From assembly GCA_002692855.1 (NCBI GenBank), contig NZMJ01000012.1, positions 192,506 through 256,505 on the forward strand: 64,000 nucleotides of DNA, given 5' to 3'. The notes below the pieces were generated by a model. The model worked only from the letters and a program-made list of their open reading frames with translations. It searched no databases and had not been told where the DNA came from. This document shows positions 9,232 to 16,818 of this stretch, in pieces (positions within the stretch are counted from its first letter, which is position 1; the number at the start of each line of letters is the position of its first letter). This DNA is from Maricaulis sp. Lineage in GTDB: Bacteria; Pseudomonadota; Alphaproteobacteria; Caulobacterales; Maricaulaceae. The position numbers and the translations under genes are program-made.

Positions 9232-10284
9232 CTATTCCCCACCCAGCGGGCGAACCGCCATGCCGTCCTGGAGCGAGGAGATGCCGGCCGTGGCGATGCG
9301 TTCGCCGGCGGCCAGCCCGTCGGTGATCCGCACCGCGCCCTCGGTGAAATCGCCCAGCGCAACGCTGCGACGGTTCACGGCACCGGCTTCTGCGTCAAAG
9401 ACGTAGACGAAGGGCGAGCCATCGGGTGCATAGGCCAGGGCACTCAGCGGAATGCGGATTGAACTGGGCAGATCCGCGTTCGGTGAAAACTCCGCGTAAA
9501 CCGTCGCCGTCATGCCGGGCAGGATGTTGGCGGGCAGGTCAGACGGCAGGGCCAGGATGCCGCGATAGGTCTGGGACGCATTGTCCGGCTCGCTGACCAG
9601 TTCGCGCGGTTCCAGCGCAAACCTCTGTCCGGGCAGAAAGGCAAAGCTCGCCTCGATCAGGGTCAGGTCCTCGGCGCGGAAAGTGGCGACGAGGTCTTCG
9701 GAGATCGGAATCGAGACCCGCAATTCGCCGACATCCTGGATGCGCGCGATTGCCTGTCCTGGAGCAACAACGGTGAAATTGTCGACCAGGACGCGGCTGA
9801 TCAGGCCATCGAAGGGTGCGCGAAGGGTGCCGCGCTGGAGGTTCTGCCGCGCTGTGCCGAGCTCGACCTGGCGCAGATCGAACTGGGTTTGGGCACTGTC
9901 GCGTGCCGCAGCGGCGGCAATGCCCCGGTCAAACAGGGTCTGCTGGCGATCAAGATCGCTTTGCGCTTGCTGCAACTGGACGCGGGCCTCGCGCTCGGCG
10001 CGGCGCAACTCTTCAAGGTCGAGCTGGGCGATCAGATCGCCTTCGCTGACCGCCGCGCCATCGGTGACGGCCAGCTCGGCCAGCTGACCGCCCACCTGAA
10101 AGGACAGGTCAACGGCCCGGCGGGCCTCGACCCGTCCGACGAATTCGTAATGCCGGCCCAGGCCACCCCCGGTGACGGTTTCGATCTGCACCGGGCGCGG
10201 GGCGCGGGCCTCAGGCTCGGGCGCTCCACCGCAGGCGGCCAGTGACAGCGAAATGAAGGCAATCGTGAGCGCGCGGAGCGTCAT
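9232..10284 (-). CDS. RND efflux periplasmic adaptor lipoprotein
   Basis: Membrane-fusion protein that links the permease to an outer-membrane channel. The ATG at 10284 gives 350 residues with a lipoprotein signal peptide and lipobox LSLAAC (Cys near residue 18), so the protein should be anchored in the inner membrane. The lipoyl half-motifs are separated by a coiled-coil hairpin (REARVQLQQAQSDLDRQQTL then DSAQTQFDLRQVELG), followed by the RAPFDGLISRV lipoyl return strand and beta-barrel domain. The longer reading frame to 10851 is an out-of-frame run through the TetR gene. Located directly after the TetR gene, two bases away. Confidence 0.95.
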   Translation of the reverse strand: MTLRALTIAFISLSLAACGGAPEPEARAPRPVQIETVTGGGLGRHYEFVGRVEARRAVDLSFQVGGQLAELAVTDGAAVSEGDLIAQLDLEELRRAEREARVQLQQAQSDLDRQQTLFDRGIAAAAARDSAQTQFDLRQVELGTARQNLQRGTLRAPFDGLISRVLVDNFTVVAPGQAIARIQDVGELRVSIPISEDLVATFRAEDLTLIEASFAFLPGQRFALEPRELVSEPDNASQTYRGILALPSDLPANILPGMTATVYAEFSPNADLPSSIRIPLSALAYAPDGSPFVYVFDAEAGAVNRRSVALGDFTEGAVRITDGLAAGERIATAGISSLQDGMAVRPLGGE

Positions 10285-10286
10285 GG

Positions 10287-10841
10287 CTAGAGGTCCTTGG
10301 TCAGGTCGTTCAGGCGCGCGCAGACAGCGTCGCGATCGGTTTCGGAAAGCGGTGAGAAGTCGAGCAGGTCGCGGTGCATCAGCCCGTCGATCGCCAGTAT
10401 GACGATCCGGGTCAGGACCGGATCCTTTGACGTTTCCATCAGGCGGGCTTCGATGCGGCGCTTCAGATCCCGGGCAGGGGCCAGCAATTCGGGCTCCTCG
10501 GCGATCACGGCCAGCAGCGAGCGGAACACGGTCTGCTTGTGCAGGTCGGGCGCGCAATGAATGTCGATCAGGTGCCGCTCGATCGGTTCGCCCGCCGCAA
10601 CCGACGCGTCGAGCGCCAGTTGAAAATCGGCCTCGAACTGCGCGACGGAGCGTTCGACCAGCCCGGCCAGCAGCGCGGACTTGCTGGGGAAGTGGTAGAG
10701 CACGCCGCCCTTCGAAAAGCCGCTTTCGATCACGACCGCGTCGATGGTCGTCTTGCGCGCACCATCGCGCACGATCACGCGCTCGACGGCCTCCAGAATG
10801 GCCGTACGCGTGTCGGGTTTCGAAGCATCGTTGGGAGGCAT
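10287..10841 (-). CDS. TetR/AcrR-family regulator of the RND operon
   Basis: Probable repressor of 184 residues. The N-terminal helix-turn-helix is evident: TRTAILEAVERVIVRDGARKTTIDAV then GFSKGGVLYHFPSK, with the characteristic YHFPSK recognition-helix end. The C-terminal domain is the variable ligand-binding part. The ATG at 10841 has AGGTGG six bases upstream; an ATG six bases earlier (10847) touches that Shine-Dalgarno, so 10841 is preferred. First gene of the operon with adaptor and permease; the candidate operator is just upstream. Likely induced when an exported toxic compound binds it. Confidence 0.93.
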   Translation of the reverse strand: MPPNDASKPDTRTAILEAVERVIVRDGARKTTIDAVVIESGFSKGGVLYHFPSKSALLAGLVERSVAQFEADFQLALDASVAAGEPIERHLIDIHCAPDLHKQTVFRSLLAVIAEEPELLAPARDLKRRIEARLMETSKDPVLTRIVILAIDGLMHRDLLDFSPLSETDRDAVCARLNDLTKDL

Positions 10842-10871
10842 CGGCATCCACCTGTCATCGGGGTCGCTGCA

Positions 10872-10898
10872 ACTAAACCGTCCAGACGGTACAGTCAA
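10872..10898 (-). promoter_or_regulatory. Promoter and TetR operator of the RND operon
   Basis: A perfect inverted repeat ACCGTC-N2-GACGGT lies at 10877-10890, typical of TetR/AcrR operators. Read on the minus strand it sits between a -35-like TTGACT (10898-10893) and a -10-like TTTAGT (10877-10872) spaced 15 bases apart, so bound repressor would block RNA polymerase. The spacing is shorter than the usual 16-18. The site is about 36 bases upstream of the TetR start codon. Confidence 0.65.
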
Positions 10899-11102
10899 TG
10901 TTGCAGTGCCGCATGACCGCGATGCCGGAATGCAGACCCTGATCCCCGGAAGCGGCGGGCTTGACCTCAAGAAATGCCTGTGCAGGCTCGGCGCGACCTC
11001 AATCGACGGATGTGTGGCGGGCGCCGTTCGGGCCGACCGTCAGGACACGTTTACCGCGTCGGACCCATCCGGGACCCCGGCGGCAGACACTAGGACCGCA
11101 CC

Positions 11103-12587
11103 ATGGAATTCGGCACGGGCGTTTCGCTCGCCCTCTACTTTATCGTGATGATCGGCATCGGCCTCTACGGCCTGCGGGAATCGACCAGTGATACGTCGGG
11201 ATATCTGCTCGGCGGACGCAAACTCGGTCCTGCTGTCACATCGCTGTCGGCGGGTGCTTCGGACATGTCGGGATGGATGCTGCTCGGCCTGCCCGGCGCG
11301 ATGTTCGTGTCGGGACTGTCGTCCTCGTGGATTGCAATCGGCCTGCTGATCGGCGCTTTGCTGAACTACATCCTCGTGGCCCCGCGCCTGCGCGTCTACA
11401 CGGAGCGGGCCCGCGACGCGATCACCATCCCGGACTATTTCGAAAAGCGTTTCGAGGACAATTCGCGCTTGCTGCGGGTCGTCTCGTCCATCGTGATCGT
11501 CGTCTTCTTCACCCTCTACACCTCGTCAGGCGTGGTCGCGGGCGGCAAGCTGTTCGAGAGCGCCTTCGGCCTGTCCTACTCGCTGGGTCTGTTCATCACG
11601 GCCGGCGTGGTCGTGCTTTACACCATGCTCGGCGGCTTCATGGCCGTGTCGATCACCGACTTCGTGCAGGGCTGCATCATGTTCATCGCCCTGGTCCTGG
11701 TGCCGCTTGTGGCCTTCACCGGCGTCGGTGGTGGCAGCGAATTCGTGTCGACCATCGAGGGTATTGATCCGAATCTGCTGAACATCTTTTCCGGGATGAC
11801 AGCGCTGGGGATCATATCCCTGATGTCCTGGGGGCTCGGCTATTTCGGCCAGCCGCACATCATCGTCCGTTTCATGGCAATCCGCTCGGTCAAGGATATC
11901 GCCACGGCGCGCAATATCGGCATGAGCTGGATGCTGGTCACGATTGTCGGCGCCCTGGCGACCGGCCTGGTCGGCCTGGCTTATGTCACCCAGCGCGGCA
12001 TCCCGCTGGACGACCCCGAGACGATCTTCATCGTCCTGTCCTCGGACCTCCTGTTCAATCCCTATATCGGCGGCTTCCTGCTCGCGGCGATCCTCGCGGC
12101 GATCATGTCGACCATCTCCTCCCAGTTGCTCGTCTCGTCGAGCTCGCTGACCGAGGATTTCTACAAGATCTTCCTGCGCCGGAATGCACAGCAGAAGGAA
12201 CTCGTCCTGGTGGGCCGGATATCGGTCGTGGTCGTCGCGCTCGTCGCGATCGGCCTGGCCTTTGACCGCAACAGCACGGTGCTGGGCCTGGTGTCGAACG
12301 CCTGGGCCGGCTTTGGCGCCGCCTTCGGTCCGGTCGTTCTGCTCAGCCTGTTCTGGAAGCGGATGACCCGTTGGGGCGCGTTGTTCGGCATGATCGCCGG
12401 CGCGGTGACGGTTCTGGTCTGGGTCTATGTCCTGGACCTGTCCGGCGTGATGTACGAAATCGTCCCGGGCTTCCTGATCTGCACGGTCACGGTCATCGTG
12501 GTCAGCCTGATGACCGCGGCCCCCAAACCGCGCATCGAGGAAACCTTCGATGCCGTGGAGGTCGAGCTGAACGAAAAGCTGGGCTGA
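11103..12587 (+). CDS. putP: Sodium/proline symporter
   Basis: Sodium:solute symporter of 494 residues, close to PutP length (about 500). Signature segments are visible: YLLGGRKLGPAVTSLSAGASDMSGWMLLGLPG in the first helices (the sodium- and proline-binding region of PutP), MLGGFMAVSITDFVQG in helix 5, and GYFGQPHIIVRFMA. About 13 hydrophobic segments follow each other to a charged C-terminal tail. ATG at 11103 follows AGGA with eight bases of spacing. No proline dehydrogenase gene is nearby, so osmoprotection or nutrient uptake are both possible. It ends 13 bases from the convergent ArsR gene. Confidence 0.93.
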   Translation: MEFGTGVSLALYFIVMIGIGLYGLRESTSDTSGYLLGGRKLGPAVTSLSAGASDMSGWMLLGLPGAMFVSGLSSSWIAIGLLIGALLNYILVAPRLRVYTERARDAITIPDYFEKRFEDNSRLLRVVSSIVIVVFFTLYTSSGVVAGGKLFESAFGLSYSLGLFITAGVVVLYTMLGGFMAVSITDFVQGCIMFIALVLVPLVAFTGVGGGSEFVSTIEGIDPNLLNIFSGMTALGIISLMSWGLGYFGQPHIIVRFMAIRSVKDIATARNIGMSWMLVTIVGALATGLVGLAYVTQRGIPLDDPETIFIVLSSDLLFNPYIGGFLLAAILAAIMSTISSQLLVSSSSLTEDFYKIFLRRNAQQKELVLVGRISVVVVALVAIGLAFDRNSTVLGLVSNAWAGFGAAFGPVVLLSLFWKRMTRWGALFGMIAGAVTVLVWVYVLDLSGVMYEIVPGFLICTVTVIVVSLMTAAPKPRIEETFDAVEVELNEKLG

Positions 12588-12600
12588 CGGAAAGGTCGGC

Positions 12601-12921
12601 TCAGTCGTTCCCTGGGCAGAACTCGCCGTGGACGAAACTCAGGAAGCGGCGGCAGCGCGGGTCCGCGATGCGATAGTGGACCTGCAGTCCGTCCTTGCGG
12701 CCTGCAACCAGTCCCTCGCTGCGCATTTTCGCCAAATGCTGTGACATGGCCGAAGCGCTCAGCCCGGCGATGGCGCACAATTCGGTCACGGTCGCCTCAC
12801 CTGTCACGAGACGGCACAGGATCAGGAGCCGCCGCTCATTGGCAATCTGCTTGAGAAAGCGGGCCGCCTCATCAGCGTTGTCCGCCATGTCGAGAATGTC
12901 GGAATCGGTGGGAACAGTCAT
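12601..12921 (-). CDS. ArsR-family regulator, BigR/SqrR-like thiol sensor
   Basis: A 106-residue winged helix-turn-helix repressor: FLKQIANERRLLIL, then the DNA-binding TELCAIAGLSASAMSQHLAKMRSEGLV and wing GLQVHYRI. It lacks the ELCVCDL metal site of ArsR itself. Instead Cys36 (LLILCRLV) and Cys102 (HGEFCPGND) are 66 residues apart, at the same relative places as the two redox cysteines of the persulfide sensors SqrR (41/107) and BigR (42/108). Two further cysteines (49, 90) are present. A reactive-sulfur-species repressor is the best guess. No sulfide oxidation or rhodanese gene adjoins it, so its targets may be elsewhere. Confidence 0.88.
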   Translation of the reverse strand: MTVPTDSDILDMADNADEAARFLKQIANERRLLILCRLVTGEATVTELCAIAGLSASAMSQHLAKMRSEGLVAGRKDGLQVHYRIADPRCRRFLSFVHGEFCPGND

Positions 12922-13200
12922 GCGCTCGGTGAGTATCCAGTCGTGGGTTGCGAGCGGACGACACCTCGCTCGGCCCGTGGCGGGAACTAGGTGCCGCCGG
13001 GTATCTCGCCGAGATAATTGGTAATTCCCCTCTGGAAGAAACTGTGAAACGCGAACGCCTCAATTGCAAGTCGTAATTGTTTGCACTCGCCGAAGCGCAT
13101 TTTCCCGCCGCTGCATTTCGGTTGTCGGTTCGCCTCGTCACATGGCAGAGTTGATCGCGTGACCGTCGGCATCCTGCCCGCGGTTTTCGGGGAAACTTCC
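12922..13200. other. Divergent intergenic region with AT-rich islands
   Basis: The 279 bases between the ArsR-type gene (leftward) and a small secreted-protein gene (rightward) contain no coding sequence I can support. Two AT-rich patches stand out against the GC-rich background: AATTGGTAATT near 13013-13026 and CAATT-N9-AATTG at 13061-13079, an imperfectly bounded inverted repeat. Either could be a regulator site or promoter element; neither is assigned. Confidence 0.4.
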
Positions 13201-13533
13201 ATGTTCATGCGTGTGTTCACCGCCGCGGTTTTCGCCGCGGCATTGCTTGTTCCTGCCGCGACCGCCCAGAACAAGATGATCACGTTCACCATCGACAACG
13301 AAACCGGTGCGACCATCGTGGCGGTCTATACAGGGCCTTCGACCGACCCCAACTGGGGTCCGAATATCCTGCGGTCCTACGTCTATTACGGTCAGGCTGT
13401 CGAAATCTCGATCAACGAGATCTACGGCGAGTGCTATTACGACTTCATGCTCGAGTTCGACGATGGCACCACCTACGAGGAATACGAGGTGGATATCTGC
13501 GTGCTCGACGGCACCGCCTGGGTCGTCGAATAA
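13201..13533 (+). CDS. Small secreted protein of unknown function
   Basis: Encodes 110 residues: a signal peptide (MFMRVFTAAVFAAALLVPAA, cleavage probably after TAQ or ATA near residue 22) and an acidic mature domain of about 88 residues. The mature part contains the spaced pattern NETGATIVAVY, NWGPNIL, GECYYDF, EFDDG and DICVLDG, with two cysteines that could form a disulfide. I recall similar small exported alphaproteobacterial proteins with the WGxxxL...C...DG...C order but no function for them. The ATG at 13201 has GGGGA upstream; ATG at 13207 is a possible alternative. It ends two bases from the convergent response-regulator gene. Confidence 0.8.
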   Translation: MFMRVFTAAVFAAALLVPAATAQNKMITFTIDNETGATIVAVYTGPSTDPNWGPNILRSYVYYGQAVEISINEIYGECYYDFMLEFDDGTTYEEYEVDICVLDGTAWVVE

Positions 13534-13535
13534 AA

Positions 13536-14174
13536 TCAGGATTGTCCGAGACCGAGGCGGGTGGCATGCCACGACGCCTCGGCTCGAGATCCGATGTCCA
13601 GCTTGCGGTAGATCGCCTTGATGTGGCTGGCAACGGTGCTTTCCGCCAGTCCGAGCGCACTGGCGACATCCGAATTGCGCAATCCGCGCGCGATCAGCGT
13701 CAGCACTTCCTTTTCACGAGCCGTCAGTTCGCCATCGGGTTCGGCCGCCGGACCGGTAAAGCGGAAATGCTCCATGATCCTGCGGGCAATGGACGGCGAG
13801 ATGGCGGGTATTCCGTCAGCCAGTTGCACCAATTGCCTGTGCAGCAGGTCCGGCGGCGTCTCCTTCAGCAGATAGCCCTCTGCCCCCGCCGAAAGTGCTG
13901 CCACGATGTGCGCATCGTCTCCCATGACGGTGGTGACGATGGCGGTCGTGCCGGGGCTCGCGGACTTCAGCTTGCGCAGGACGTCCAGCCCCGAGCCATC
14001 GGGCAGACCCAGGTCGATCAGGGCCAGGTCGAAGGCATGCGATTCGGCGGCCGCGACGGCAGCACGCACCGTGCCTCGGGAGACGATCTCACATTCGGGA
14101 AAAGCACCGCGCACCAGCGTCTCCAGCCAGTCGCGCGTCTCCGGAACATCCTCGACGATAAGGGCGAGCTTCAT
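13536..14174 (-). CDS. NarL/LuxR-type response regulator
   Basis: A 212-residue two-domain regulator. The receiver domain (about residues 1-120) has the acidic pair VEDV, phospho-acceptor Asp54 in LALIDLGLPDG and the conserved lysine in GYLLKET. The C-terminal LuxR helix-turn-helix (about 145-205) shows LTAREKEVLTLIARGLRNSDVASALGLAESTVASHIKAIYRKL. Its ATG overlaps the last codons of the sensor kinase gene by four bases, so it is the cognate partner of that kinase. Target genes are not known; the secreted-protein genes on each side are candidates by position only. Confidence 0.96.
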   Translation of the reverse strand: MKLALIVEDVPETRDWLETLVRGAFPECEIVSRGTVRAAVAAAESHAFDLALIDLGLPDGSGLDVLRKLKSASPGTTAIVTTVMGDDAHIVAALSAGAEGYLLKETPPDLLHRQLVQLADGIPAISPSIARRIMEHFRFTGPAAEPDGELTAREKEVLTLIARGLRNSDVASALGLAESTVASHIKAIYRKLDIGSRAEASWHATRLGLGQS

Positions 14175-16015
14175 GACACGGCCTCCATGGGCAACCGGAC
14201 GCGGACCGATGTCCCGTCCGGGCCGGGTGTGATCGCGATGTCTCCGCCGACACCATCGACCCGGCTTTTCAGATTGGCCAGACCGTGGCCGCTCCTGACC
14301 GCTGCGGCATCGAACCCACGCCCGTTGTCGCGGATATCAACGCTCAGCCTCTGTGCGCCGGCGCTGATCTGGATGCTCATCTCGCTTGCCCCGGCATGCT
14401 TGATCACGTTGCTGACGGCTTCGCGCACGATGGAACGCAGCGTGTGCGCGAGATGCGGCGCCAGGGGCGGCGCGTCTCCGTCCAGGGACCAGCGCAGCGT
14501 GACATTCGCTGCCGCCAGGCGCTCGCTGCTCTCGGCACGCAGGTCGGCCAGGGCCTCGTCGAAGTCCTGCGCAGCGCGCGGCGCATTGTTGATGATCTCA
14601 CGCAGGTCGGTCAGCGTTTCGCGGATCATGGTGTTCTTGCGCTCGGGCTCGGCGCTGTGCAGCGCTCCGAGCAACTGCGCCCCGATATTGTCGTGCATGT
14701 CTCGCGCAATGCGCACCCGTTCTTCCGCGACCCCGCGATCATAGGCGCGACGCCCCTCCTCGGCCTGGCGCATCAGTTCAATGACCTGCTGCGCCAGCCG
14801 GACGTGCCGGGGCCCGAACAGGCCGGTGCCGCGCCAGGGGTGGTGCAGGCGCAGGCCCGTCTGACCGGCTACGGCCGGAATGATCATCTCCGCGCCGTCC
14901 TCCTCCACGACTGCTTCGTCGGTGAACGAGGTGGCCGTATGAATGTTCAGCGGATCAAACAATGTGCGCCACAGACCCACCCAACGCTCGGGGCGGACGG
15001 ACTGCGAAGGCTCGAAGGCAACCTCAATCACGGCCCGGAACAGGTCCTGCTCGGACAAGGCCTTTCGCCGCATCAGGCGGCGAAACAGCACGTCGCGCAG
15101 AGGCAGGTACACGAAAGCGGCGGCGAGCAGGGCAACGCTGAGCGCGGTGATCTGGTTGACCGAGAGAAAGAAGATCAAAGCGGCGTCGAGCGCGATCAGC
15201 AACACGCCGCCCAGTGCGTAGAAGAGAAAGCGGAACGCCCATTCACCGAGCTCGAACAGACGGTACCGCCTCAAGCCCGCGGCCACGCCTGCATAGATGA
15301 TCAGGAACAGGCCGAATGACCAGGCCGCCGGGACGACCGGGCGGTATCCGAACGTGATGGGAGCAGCAACCAGCATGATGAAGCTGCCTGCACCGATCAG
15401 GACCGAACTTCCCAGCCAGATCAGGACGGCCCGGCCCCGGGGATTGCGGCGGGTCGCGGCGAACTGCACGCCGGTCATCGCGCAAATGCCCACCATCTGC
15501 ACGAAATTGACGGTATGGCCGGAAATCGACGGGTTCACGAGGGCTGCAACGGTCCAGCCCAGAAAGAACACCGAAACCGCGGCGGCGAGCCAGCGCCAGC
15601 CCGGTATGCGGACCGGGTAAACCAGGAACAGGGCGATCATCGCGCAGCCAAACGCCGCCGCGCCGAGAAAATTCAGATAGAAAGCGAACGTGATCACCCA
15701 TGCCGCCTGGCCATACACCGATGGCAGGAAGAGTGCCGCGCCGAAGGTGAATCCGACCGTCGACAGGCCGCTGGCGAAAAACAGGCGGCTTGCCGTGTCA
15801 TCGGGTCTCAGCGCCCAGATCCAGCCGGACAGGAAGAGGGCACTCAGGCCCACGACAATCTGATAGGCAATCAACGCCTGCTCGCCGGTATCAATCGGTC
15901 CGGTCCCGGCTGCGGCGACCGATTGCAGGATCCAGGCATAGCATCCGACCGCGAGCCCGAACCCCGCGACCAGGAGGGTCACCAGCCGTGCGCCCGGAGT
16001 GCTGAACGGTCTCAC
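14171..16015 (-). CDS. Membrane sensor histidine kinase, NarX/HisKA_3 type
   Basis: A 614-residue kinase. The N-terminal half (about residues 10-310) holds around nine hydrophobic helices forming a multi-pass sensor module. A short linker domain follows, then the dimerization helix with phospho-acceptor His near residue 430 in ARDMHDNIGAQLL, and a HATPase_c domain with REAVSNVIKHAGAS (N box) and DNGRGFD (G1) then GHGLANLKSRV (G2). This HisKA_3 pattern goes with NarL-type regulators, consistent with the adjacent, overlapping response-regulator gene. The signal sensed is unknown; a multi-helix input domain suggests a membrane or lipid-soluble cue. Confidence 0.94.
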   Translation of the reverse strand: MRPFSTPGARLVTLLVAGFGLAVGCYAWILQSVAAAGTGPIDTGEQALIAYQIVVGLSALFLSGWIWALRPDDTASRLFFASGLSTVGFTFGAALFLPSVYGQAAWVITFAFYLNFLGAAAFGCAMIALFLVYPVRIPGWRWLAAAVSVFFLGWTVAALVNPSISGHTVNFVQMVGICAMTGVQFAATRRNPRGRAVLIWLGSSVLIGAGSFIMLVAAPITFGYRPVVPAAWSFGLFLIIYAGVAAGLRRYRLFELGEWAFRFLFYALGGVLLIALDAALIFFLSVNQITALSVALLAAAFVYLPLRDVLFRRLMRRKALSEQDLFRAVIEVAFEPSQSVRPERWVGLWRTLFDPLNIHTATSFTDEAVVEEDGAEMIIPAVAGQTGLRLHHPWRGTGLFGPRHVRLAQQVIELMRQAEEGRRAYDRGVAEERVRIARDMHDNIGAQLLGALHSAEPERKNTMIRETLTDLREIINNAPRAAQDFDEALADLRAESSERLAAANVTLRWSLDGDAPPLAPHLAHTLRSIVREAVSNVIKHAGASEMSIQISAGAQRLSVDIRDNGRGFDAAAVRSGHGLANLKSRVDGVGGDIAITPGPDGTSVRVRLPMEAVS

Positions 16016-16169
16016 GCTTTGAATATCTCCCGTCCCTCGCGGCGGTATGACCGCAGCCTACGCATCTTCATACAGGTTTCTGTGGACCGCGTGACCTCCC
16101 CTGAACCGGGGATACACCGCCAAGCCTCTGTTTTGATAGGTGTCCCTCATCGGACACGGAGAGGACCAC
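16016..16169. promoter_or_regulatory. Divergent promoter region with palindrome
   Basis: Region between the kinase gene and a secreted-protein gene. It contains a perfect inverted repeat GTGTCC-N6-GGACAC at 16140-16157, just ahead of the Shine-Dalgarno of the rightward gene, and a CCCC-N6-GGGG element near 16098-16111. A regulator site is possible; the repeat could equally form a leader hairpin. Confidence 0.3.
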
Positions 16170-16670
16170 ATGAAATTTGTTCCAGTTGCAGCGCTGGCTG
16201 CGCTCGCCTTTGCAGCAGGGGCGCAGGCCCAGAACCAGAGCCAGGTCATCCTGATGGGGGATACGGGCATGAGCTGCCGCGACGTGATCGCCGCGGCCAA
16301 TGAGCAAGGTGAGATTCTGGGCGGTGTGCCGGAAGCCGGGCTGTTCGCCAGCGAAGCGGCGATCAATTCGATGACCGGTCTGGCGATGGAGGGCGCGCTG
16401 CGATCCGGTGCCGCCGACGCCATTCCGGGCATCGGCGCAGTCGGCGGCCTGTTCGGCCGCGCGGCCCGTGCCCGCGCCGAACAGGAAGAGGCGCGCCGCC
16501 AGATCGCGGAACGCCGCTGGTATTACCTCAACGGGCTCTACCAGGGCCGCGATTGCGACAATGTCCTGCGCCGCGAGGCCGAGATGGCCGCCGCAGCGAC
16601 CCCGGCTGAAGCGCTCCCGGGCGCAATGCCGGCCGATCAGACCGAACCGGCAGAGTCCGCCGGCGAATAG
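16170..16670 (+). CDS. Secreted protein of unknown function
   Basis: Encodes 166 residues with a clear signal peptide (MKFVPVAALAALAFAAGAQAQ, cleavage near residue 20-21). The mature part has two cysteines (MSCRDV and GRDCDNV), a glycine/alanine-rich middle segment with a possible membrane-associated stretch (AIPGIGAVGGLFG), then a charged helix ARARAEQEEARRQIAERRWYYLNGLYQGRDC. The C-terminal tail is low-complexity Ala/Pro/Glu. The ATG at 16170 is preceded by GGAGAGGA. I do not recognise the family. It is divergent from the two-component genes and followed by a strong terminator-like hairpin. Confidence 0.8.
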   Translation: MKFVPVAALAALAFAAGAQAQNQSQVILMGDTGMSCRDVIAAANEQGEILGGVPEAGLFASEAAINSMTGLAMEGALRSGAADAIPGIGAVGGLFGRAARARAEQEEARRQIAERRWYYLNGLYQGRDCDNVLRREAEMAAAATPAEALPGAMPADQTEPAESAGE

Positions 16671-16740
16671 AATTCCTGGCAGCGTCAGGGAGGTCCGGTG
16701 CTTTCCTCGGCGGCCGGACCGGGGAGATGCTGAACGGGAT

Positions 16741-16773
16741 GGCGCGCCGGAGGCCCACCTCCTCCGGCGCGCC
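16741..16773 (+). terminator. Strong hairpin after secreted-protein gene
   Basis: Perfect 13-base-pair stem (GGCGCGCCGGAGG, loop CCCACCT, CCTCCGGCGCGCC). No long T run follows (GCTTGCCTTG), so termination may be weak or Rho-assisted, but the stability of the stem and its place between two rightward genes support a terminator. Confidence 0.6.
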
Positions 16774-16818
16774 GCTTGCCTTGACGGAACCCGCGAAACC
16801 GGGTGGCGTTGGGGTGTC

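Noticed and set aside
8227-9462. 411-codon plus-strand frame opposite the RND permease and adaptor
   Set aside because: Antisense shadow spanning two real genes; no recognisable motif or ribosome-binding site.
10285-10851. N-terminal extension of the efflux adaptor into the TetR gene
   Set aside because: The adaptor has its own lipoprotein signal starting at 10284; the extension is an out-of-frame reading of the TetR gene.
13061-13079. CAATT-N9-AATTG as a BigR-type operator
   Set aside because: The known BigR/SqrR sites are different in sequence, and the arms here are only five bases; kept only as an AT-rich island.
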